Under the pieces are notes generated by a model. That model was not told the DNA's origin and did not search any database. It saw only the letters and a program-made list of their open reading frames with translations. Positions 56,529 to 64,000 of a DNA stretch of 64,000 nt are shown here, one piece after another. Location of the stretch: positions 7,870,001 through 7,934,000 of the forward strand of contig NC_087249.1 of assembly GCF_037042905.1 (NCBI RefSeq), written 5' to 3'. The position numbers and the translations under genes are program-made. Positions within the stretch are counted from its first letter, which is position 1. Each line of letters starts with the position of its first letter. Origin of the DNA: Lytechinus pictus. Taxonomy: Eukaryota > Echinodermata > Echinoidea > Temnopleuroida > Toxopneustidae.

Positions 56529-57081
56529 CTTAGTGTGACATGTCTCAAGGATAGGGAATTGTGTATATTGACAGAAAAGATGACAAGATGAAAAAAGTTT
56601 TCTTTATCATTAAACTGTAATAAACTGTAATCCTTGAACACCAATTAGGGACATTTCCATCAAAAACAGTGTGCCGTTTATTCCTGATAGTTATATTTAC
56701 ACTTTAGATCTCATAGTGTATGTATTTGAATATCTTTATATGAGTAATAAGAAATCTATTTTCTTTAAATTATAGTTGGTGAATGAATTCTTAAATATGT
56801 TTATAAATGTCATATTTATCGGAAGCGTAATAAGTCGGAAATTTTGAGGGGATCAGACCTGGCTCGTGGGGCAAAATTTGTAAAAAGTTGCGAGTGAGCA
56901 AAGAATTCAATCTTTTATATTAAAAATAATAATTTTATGATAGATTTCGTCATGATATTTAGAAAAAATAACATCACATTTTTAGCCTTTTCCTTTCATT
57001 AGCGTTCTTTTCTCTCTCTTTTCCTTAGCCGCGAAAAGAAAATATTGGGAGGTCCATGTCTCCCCAAACCCATCCCACATC
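56529..57081. other. Non-coding, no feature seen
   Basis: AT-rich DNA. Confidence 0.3.
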
Positions 57082-57089
57082 TTAATGCC

Positions 57090-57338
57090 CAGGGGCGGAT
57101 CCAGGATTTTCCAAAGGGGGGGGGGCAAGTTTTTCTACCACAAATTAAGGATATTTCGTGCCCGATAAAAATTGACAAGCAAAAAAAAAAAAAGGTTTTA
57201 AACCACATATGAAGGATAATTGGTATCCGATACCTCGGTTTCAATGGCATTTTTACATTACAAATTTTAATTTTGCTTCTCAAAGGGGGGGGGGGGGACA
57301 CGTGCCCCCTGTGCCCCCCCCCCCTGGATCCGCGCCTG
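57090..57338. mobile_element. hAT-like MITE with 8-bp TSD
   Basis: The left end CAGGGGCGGATCCAGG and right end CCTGGATCCGCGCCTG are flanked by TTAATGCC on both sides (57082-57089 and 57339-57346). 249 bp with poly-G/C interior. Classic hAT-type non-autonomous element. Confidence 0.88.
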
Positions 57339-57454
57339 TTAATGCCAGTGTTAAAAGTATGAAATATCAAGGCAAAATCCTATGGAAGCTTAGAAGTGCC
57401 ACCCAGATGTTGAGATAATTATCTTGGGAAGTCAACATCTTGCAAGCGAAAAGA

Positions 57455-58010
57455 CCAGATGACGAGATCCCGGATCTCATCATGTCCACATCCTTCAGAA
57501 AAGATGATCAGATGACAAGATCCCGGATCTCATCATGTCGACATCTTTTAGAAGAGTTGATCAGATGACAAGATCCCGGATCTCATCATGTCGACATCTT
57601 TTAGAAGAGATGATCAGATGACAAGATCCTGGATCTCATAATGTCGACATCTTTTAGAAGAGATGATCAGATGACAAGATCCCGGATCTCGTCATGTCGA
57701 CATCTTTTAGAATAGATGATCAGATGGCAAGATCCCGGATCTCATCATGTCGACATCTTTTAGAAGAGATGATCAGATGACAAGATCCCGGATCTCATCA
57801 TGTCTACATCCTTTTGAAGAGATGATCAAATGACAAGATCTTGGATCTTATCATGTCTACATCCCGTGGGAGAGATGATCAGATGACAAGATCTTGGATC
57901 TCGTCATGTCTACATCCAGTGGAAGAGATGATCAGATGTCATGATCTCGTAACTCGTCATGTCTACATCTTTTAGAAGAGTTGATCAGATGACATGTTCA
58001 TGGATCGAAG
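57455..58010 (+). repeat. 53-bp minisatellite, left arm (about 10 units)
   Basis: Unit: GACAAGATCCCGGATCTCAT, then CATGTCGACATCTTTTAGAA, then GAGATGATCAGAT. Spacing between successive AGATCC motifs is 53 bp (for example 57571 and 57624). One unit at about 58010-58055 is inverted. Confidence 0.9.
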
Positions 58011-59084
58011 ATCTTGTCATCTGATCATCTCCTCCGCAGGATGTAGACATGATGTGATCCAAAAGTTCTCTAGTTACATAGGCATCTTGTTTTGAAGATT
58101 ACAAACATATTGCCCATCATATTTCCAAAAAAATTATAGCTCGCGCTTCGCGCTCGCATTAATTAAAAAGGGCTTATGATATTATTACATATTTACTTTA
58201 TTTTATAAGAATAAAGCTAATTATTGACTGTTAGGACTACCCTTTTAAAGAAACAAACAAACAAGAATAAACTTTGAGCTGCCGATCGAGGAAATTATGG
58301 GTGAAAAAATATTGTCCCCCCCCCCTATTCGCGAAAGTTGGATCCGCAGGAGGGGCAGGGGGCACATGAACCCCCAAAATAAATAAGAGGGAAACGCTAT
58401 TTTTCCAAAAAGGGAAATTCCTTTTTTTTCAAAATAAATACTCTTTTTAAAGTATACATTTTAGATTAATTTTCAGGCTGGAATATTACAATTTTTCAGC
58501 TCGCGCTTCGCACTCGCATTATTTGATTGGTGAAATATGTATCCTAAAAGATCACTAAATGCAGTCCTTAACAGGTTCCTTTTCTGGTCAGTATATTTAA
58601 GCTCGCGCTTTGCGCTCGTGTTAATTCTTTAGTTAGATCAAGGACCCTAGGTTCCATGATTAGATGCACATCTTATTAATGATGGCAGAAACCTGCTCGG
58701 CTTTTTTTTCAATTCTTATTGAAAAGCCCTAAAGTTTTAGCTTGTGATCCACGCTCGCAACACCTCGCAATAATGCCATTTTAACAATAATTGACCGCAA
58801 AAACGAGTTTTACAACTTCAGCTTTGATTTTTTTTCCAAACCGCTCGCTCATTCGAGTGTCATTTTTGGCTTTGCCCCCCAAACGAAAATTCGTTCGGCC
58901 GCCCTTGCCTCCCCATCCTAATAACAATTGAACAGCAACGGTGTTTCTCTACCCCCCCCCCCCACCACACTTGCCCTTCCTCTGCTTTCCCGGTTTTCAT
59001 TTTTCGGATTAACGAACATTCGGAATAACGAATCTTATTTCGTTATTTCGTTTTCGGATTAACGAACCTGGGAAACCCGGGATC

Positions 59085-59420
59085 TTGTCATCTGATCATC
59101 TCTTCTAAAAGATGTTAACACGATGAGATCCGGGATCTTGTCATCTGTTCGTCTCTTCTAAAAGATGTCGACATGACGAGATCCTGGATCTTGTCATCTG
59201 ATCATCTCTTCTGAAAGATGTCGACATGATGAGATCCTGGATCTTGTCATCTGATCATCTCTTCTGAAAGATGTTGACATGATGAGATCCGGGATCTTGT
59301 CATCTGATCATCTCTTCTAAAAGATGTGGACATGATGAGATCCTGGATCTTTTCATCTGATCATCTCTTCTGAAAGATGTGGACATGATGAGATCCGGGA
59401 TCTCGTCATCTGATCTTTTG
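59085..59420 (-). repeat. 53-bp minisatellite, right arm (about 6 units)
   Basis: Reverse complement of the left-arm unit: GATCTTGTCATCTGATCATC, then TCTTCTAAAAGATGTCGACA. Confidence 0.9.
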
Positions 59421-59569
59421 CTATCAAGATGTCGACTTCCCAAGATAATTATCTCAACATCTCGGTGGCACTTTTAAGCTTCCATAAAATCCAGACGTAC
59501 GTGTGTATGATTCCAAACAATGGCACTCTGTACGACTCAAAATTAGACATTCTCACTTTTTGTAATATA

Positions 59570-60552
59570 CAGTGCGTATCAAAAAAAGTTTACACTTAGG
59601 AAAAATCCTGTAAAATTATACATTTGTAATATCCTGAAGATTTTTCCACATTTTATCATTGGTACAGATCCATTTAAGCATATGACGATATAGCTGTCGA
59701 AAAATATTTCCGCTTGAGTGAGCACCACTTACTTTTAAAAAGTAGGTGAAAAATGATTTGCGCAGAACTTTGAAATAGTTATGCGAATAAAAGCAGACCT
59801 TAATCATGAAGAACATGTGGAATTATCTAGTAAAATTGATTTGAAGATATCTTATACCCCTTTTAACTTGTTTCCTTGCCCAAACACTTCGAAGAGTGCT
59901 TTGCGCCCCACCCAACTCCCCCACACACCGAGGCCATCGTGACGATATTTGCTTTACATTGAGCTGTGATTTACATGAAATGGCTTAGGCTTGATTTTCA
60001 TTTTGTTATTCATTGTCAAGCTCGGGAAAAGTGTGGAGAAACAAGTATTAAATGAAAAATGAAATGTAAACCCACTTTAAATGATAAAAACTTAGTCAAA
60101 AAATGGTGGAGATGTCTGACATAATTTTTTTTCAGATTTAGTTATGTCTTCAGATCCAGCTGGCACAAAAAGGGTAAAGGTTGCGCCTATTAAGTGTTGA
60201 AATTTCAATTTGGGTGGCAAAATTGTTCCAAAATACTTGAATGTATCCGTTTTATTTCAATTGACTAAAAGTGCAAGGGAAATGTATGAGAAATGTTCCG
60301 CAGGGTAAGTTTGATTTTGCCCTTTCCCTTTGACACAGCGTGAAAATGAGCATTTCTGCGCAAACAGATTTCTGCGAGCTTTACAAAAATGGACAGTGCT
60401 CACTTTAGTGTAACATTCTGTCAAAAAGTTTACTTTCATTGGATAGATGAGACCCAAACCCAAGATTATATGTGAAAAAATTACCCACATGTTGTATATT
60501 TTTAAATTCCCAGGGCTTTTTCAAAGTGTAAACTTTTTTTTGATACGCACTG
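59570..60552. mobile_element. TA-flanked mariner-like non-autonomous element (983 bp)
   Basis: The terminal repeats CAGTGCGTATCAAAAAAAGT and its complement (ending TTGATACGCACTG), continuing inward as TTTACACTT, are flanked by TA on both sides. No transposase frame. The interior carries the 9-mer GTGCTCACT at 59717 (reverse) and 60396 (forward), as in the 33.2-kb element. Confidence 0.8.
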
Positions 60553-60559
60553 TATAATC

Positions 60560-60850
60560 ATAATTAAACGTTTTTGTATAGCGCAAAATACGCTTTTTCT
60601 ATAAATAAACAGCACTGGGTTCCCAATTGTCTACAAAATGCTAAATAAATGTGTTTTCAAACAATTTCTGAACTTTTCATAATATGCTGTTATATTACTT
60701 GGATTTTCTGGCAGATTATTCCATGAAAAAGCGGCTGCATATAAGAATGATCTTTCCCCATATGACTTTGTCTTCAAGAAGAAATTCTTGAATAAATTGA
60801 GATAACCGAACTCCAGTTGAATGGGGTCGTTGCCATTTTTTTATGAATCT
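60560..60850 (-). mobile_element. LINE 3' end (minus strand) with GCGCTATACAAA terminus
   Basis: The minus strand encodes FLYAAAFSWNNLPENPSNIT and then KFRNCLKTHLFSIL plus a stop, the C terminus of a Jockey/CR1-group ORF2. About 50 bp of 3' UTR follow, ending GCGCTATACAAAAACG. That ending resembles the SINE tail GCGCTATATAAATGC. Confidence 0.65.
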
Positions 60851-60939
60851 TATTTATCATTGGAGCAAGCCTCGACAAGCTTTTTGCTTTTACTAGTTCC
60901 CCCATTGTTAACTAATTACTGGATTTATGTGTAATTATG

Positions 60940-61452
60940 GGCCTTTTCACACGTGAATCTTGAATCATCATTGTAATGATGATTGCTATTGTAATCGTGA
61001 CTGTGATTAGCGTTCGTGATTCTAATCATGTTCTAGTTTGGTTTCACACGTGCTAGATATTGGTCACTAGCCTTATTTTTCACTGGAATCATCTTTCAAA
61101 TTACGATTTTTTTATACCTAAATGTCGCGTGTAATCTATCGGCCTTTTTACACGTGAATCTTGAATCATCAATGTAATGATGATTGCAATTCGTCTTTAG
61201 AATCATCGGACCTTTCACACGGAAAATTCGTACCGTAATTTGAGTGAAACTTAACTGGCCGCCCTTTCACACGGTAAAAAAAAAATCGTAATTTGAATGA
61301 TGATTCCAGTGAAAATAAGGCTAATGACGAATATTTAGCACGTGTGAAACCAAACTAGAACATGATTAGAATCACGAACGCTAATCACAGTTACGATAAC
61401 AATAGCAATCATCATTACAACGATGATTCAAGATTCACGTGTGAAAAGACCC
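60940..61452. mobile_element. Long palindromic element (arms about 170 bp)
   Basis: The left arm GGGCCTTTTCACACGTGAAT ... GGAATCATC..CAAATTACGATTTTT pairs with the right arm AAAAAATCGTAATTTG ... ATTCACGTGTGAAAAGACC. The spacer of about 170 bp contains a second, shorter inverted set (CCTTTTTACACGTGAATC). Confidence 0.75.
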
Positions 61453-61474
61453 TAAAATTCACCTCCGAAGTAGA

Positions 61475-61620
61475 ATTTGAATTCGTGATTGTGATTAGCG
61501 TTGGTGATTCTAGTTTGGTTTCACCCGTGCAAAAAAAAAATCATCATTAGCCTTATTTTTCACTGGAATCATCATTCAAATTACGATTTTGTTACCGTGC
61601 GAAAGGGCGATGAGTCTTAT
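61475..61620 (+). mobile_element. Partial copy of the same palindromic family
   Basis: GTGATTGTGATTAGCGTTGG, CTAGTTTGGTTTCACCCGTG and CATTCAAATTACGATTTTG repeat the left arm of the preceding element. Confidence 0.65.
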
Positions 61621-62025
61621 GTAATTTATGAAATGTGTTCTCCATTCACGCCAGCATATGTACAGGATACATTGCACATAATTATGAAGGGATTTTTATT
61701 CAAAACCACATGACAGAATGAACATCCCGATGAAGGATTGTACAATAACAGTAAGTTGCTTTGTCTATTCTGAGTATTTATTAATCCTGTTTTGTCGGAT
61801 CAAATTATAATCTATATGCATAATTCAATGTCGGCCTATGTTCGATTCAAATCAATTTGATTTTCCAGTCAATTCCATTAAAAATCAATATAAGGTGTAG
61901 CATAGAGTGATATCAAATAAAATGTACAACAGTGAGAGGCAGGCAAATGTAAGATAAAACAAGAAACATCTGACGATATACAAAGAAACTATATTATTGG
62001 AATTTTGAGGCCATAAAAACCTTAC
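61621..62025. other. Non-coding, no feature seen
   Basis: AT-rich DNA. Confidence 0.3.
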
Positions 62026-62109
62026 AGGTTTGTCAAGACGGGGATACGACATATGCTCCTGCAGTCCTGCTACATTTTCCCCGGTCTTAATATCCCACAA
62101 GGCATATGG
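62026..62109 (-). CDS. Possible WD40-repeat exon or exon relic
   Basis: The minus strand reads ALWDIKTGENVAGLQEHMS and YPRLDKP, then CCT|GTAAGG, a strong donor. L-W-D-I-K-T-G-E is the typical end of a WD40 blade. An in-frame stop lies just upstream, and no AG acceptor separates it from the coding part, so either a non-standard start is used or this is a relic. No neighbouring exon was recognised. Confidence 0.25.
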
Positions 62110-62129
62110 TTAGAGGTAGGAAAGTATTG

Positions 62130-62265
62130 GAATGTTTTATTCTGAATGATGTAAAGATTAGGATCAGTGTTTATCAGTTCTGGAGGTTAGGTTTGTGTTT
62201 GGCTCATTTAGCAGATTTCCCATCGGATCAGTTGTTGCCGGAACAAATGTCATGAAATCGTCTAA
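62130..62265. mobile_element. Fragment related to the telomere-like element of 31.0 kb
   Basis: Contains the end GTTGCCGGAACAAATGTCATG and GGTTAGG-type core, matching the ends and core of the 31037-31232 element. The left end is not clear. Confidence 0.45.
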
Positions 62266-63189
62266 ACAACCACCTTATGTATGAATGATATAAGTGTAAT
62301 TAAATTACAACAATATATACAAAAATGCAAATGAAGTGATACCATAAAATTCAATTAATTTAATATTTATACAATCAAATGAAATCTTAAAACACATTCA
62401 AACGGACAAACGATCGATATCCTTAGCTGGAAAGACCTACAGTGCGCTCTTTGAGGCCAAAAAATACTCCAAAGGGTCAAAGCGCACACAAAATTCCACA
62501 CTCTTTTCTATTGTGTGTGCGTCGAAGTGGCGTGGAGATGGTGGAGCACTTTCCGCATTGCTCTGGCCCCATATACTGTTATTTGTGTCGTGGCGCCACG
62601 GCAAAGGAATTCGCCTGACCAGGCCCCCTCCTTGTAAAACACCTGTTAACGTACCGCTGGCGGGATATGTTGTTGTCCAGCTAGCCTGACCTGAGATAAC
62701 CCCCCATTAACTCGCTTCGCGCGTTAAGAGGTAATAGGCTAGATAATCGACACCTCATAAATGCTATTTATCATTATTATTATTATTATTGTTGTTGTCG
62801 ACTTGTTGTTATTATTACAAAGCAGTCGTCTAATAAACATAAATTTGTTCCAAACAACTAAAGCACTATGTCAAAATAAAATGATATATAATTTTTATTT
62901 GAAGTCGATAATTGATTTATTGTATTGTAATCATTTACATTTCAATTTACGACAGTGAATTATATGAAGTATAATTGTTTATATTTAAAAGTTGATATTC
63001 CACAGGAGTAGGTGTTAAGTTGATATAATATTATATTTAGAACATTAAATTTCGAAAAAAAATTACCTTAGTGCAGACCAGTATGAACACGCTCGAATCA
63101 TTCTTTTTGGAAGATAAGTAATCTTTCTAAGTTTGAAGGATACGTAGGGCTATTTGCCCATATACATGTACGTTACAAAATCGATTTTT
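62266..63189. other. Non-coding; ATT run
   Basis: Includes an ATT/GTT trinucleotide run at 62765-62815 and a GC-richer stretch at 62440-62750 with no gene recognised. Confidence 0.3.
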
Positions 63190-63469
63190 CGCAATGTGAC
63201 GGGGACAGATTCTGCAACATAGAAAATCTATTGAAAAAAAACCCCGTCAAATCACAATGGACAGCTTTGAGGTCTTTGTCGAAAATTGGTGATCAGAGAC
63301 AGCTGATCGTCCCAAGATTCGGAGCTCGCGAAAAAATTGCAAATATATCGTTTGTCCAGGGTCTATGACGAAACTGCTGTTTTGATTCACCGATTTTCGA
63401 CAAAGACTGCTTTGTTGTGAAGGGCCTATGACAATAGATTTCTTTGTTGCATAATCCGTCGCGATTGCG
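63190..63469. mobile_element. Palindromic MITE (arms about 115 bp)
   Basis: The left end CGCAATGTGACGG with GCAACATAGAAAATCTATTG and GTCTTTGTCGAAAATTGGTG pairs with the right GATTTTCGACAAAGAC, CAATAGATTTCTTTGTTGC and CCGTCGCGATTGCG. Confidence 0.75.
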
Positions 63470-64000
63470 AAACATCCCTATTAAGACAAGATTCGGGTAT
63501 GATACAAATCAAAAGAATGTGTTGAAGCAAGAAATTACTGAGTTTGTGGATGACACCATAATTATTGGATATTTTGGTTCTCACGTCCATGATAGTTAAG
63601 ATTATTGTTTCAATGAGTCCATCTCGACTCGCTTGATGACGTGAATATTCTTTTTATTATCTTATACTTCAATATTATTTGCTTTATTTTGTCCACACAT
63701 TAACATATAGTTTGATTTGTCAATAGTCAAGGAAACTCTGCTATAGTTAGTTTAGGTAATTTTTGATTTAAAACATTATTCAAAGATGCACTGTACTTGT
63801 TAGGACATGCACGAGGGAGGTGAAAATAGAATGTATAATAAATGTATGAAATATTCTTTGTTGAAAACATGTTTATATATTTTTTGTAATGATACATCAT
63901 TTCTGTAAAATCACCATGACCACTTTATATGCCTTTCAATCATATATTTTAAATGTAACTAATATGTATGTTTTAATGATTATGTAAATCCCGAAACAAA
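63470..64000. other. Non-coding, no feature seen
   Basis: AT-rich DNA to the window end. Confidence 0.3.

Larger units (their letters stand above)
57377..59488. mobile_element. Foldback element with tandem repeats in the inverted arms
   Basis: The outer ends TATGGAAGCTTAGAAGTGCC and GGCACTTTTAAGCTTCCATA are inverted, followed inward on both sides by GATGTTGAGATAATTATCTT and then by arrays of a 53-bp unit in opposite orientation (left 57455-58000, right 59085-59420). The middle holds satellite-core units (58140, 58499 and 58605) and a TTCGGATTAACGAAC repeat at 59010-59070. No transposase is seen. The layout resembles Drosophila FB and sea urchin TU foldback elements. Confidence 0.75.

Overview
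The window looks like AT-rich, intron-containing deuterostome DNA, most likely from an echinoderm and probably a sea urchin. The basis is a cluster of gustatory-receptor-like (GRL) genes, an intronless rhodopsin-class GPCR, a Golgi-type sulfotransferase, and a very dense mix of non-LTR retrotransposons, tRNA-derived SINEs and palindromic MITEs of the kind known from that phylum. The species cannot be named from sequence alone.

Layout. 0-6 kb, minus strand: carbohydrate sulfotransferase gene with a catalytic last exon (561-1379) and two tandem copies of a signal-anchor first exon (4700-4796 and 5348-5444). 10.3-12.8 kb, plus strand: possible promoter and 5' exon, then a 379-residue GPCR. 16.5-24.3 kb, minus strand: GRL gene A in four exons, with a LINE and a palindromic element in intron 1. 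24.7-28.6 kb: near-complete LINE with intact ORF2 and target-site duplications. 30.9-37.8 kb, minus strand: GRL gene B in four exons, with nested DNA elements in its introns. 38.9-46.6 kb: satellite array, a nearly perfect 3.33-kb tandem duplication, and a 1.2-kb element with CACAGTG ends and a 5-bp target-site duplication (Transib/RAG-like signature). 46.9-51.3 kb: second LINE with ORF1 and a lightly damaged ORF2. 51.5-53.8 kb: inverted arms around more satellite. 54.5-55.6 kb, minus strand: GRL first exon C, for which no downstream exons were found. 56-64 kb: repeats, including a foldback element with 53-bp tandem repeats in its arms, a TA-flanked mariner-like element, hAT-like MITEs and palindromes.

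Genes working together. The three GRL units share sequence, orientation, phase-0 first-exon donor and parts of their 5' flanks, so they are a tandem receptor cluster. Exons 2-4 of A and B were found by matching the paralogues and end in the TY(5 hydrophobics)QF signature of the insect gustatory receptor superfamily. The sulfotransferase and GPCR are unrelated neighbours. Most of the remaining DNA is mobile or satellite sequence; several element boundaries are set by target-site duplications visible in the sequence.
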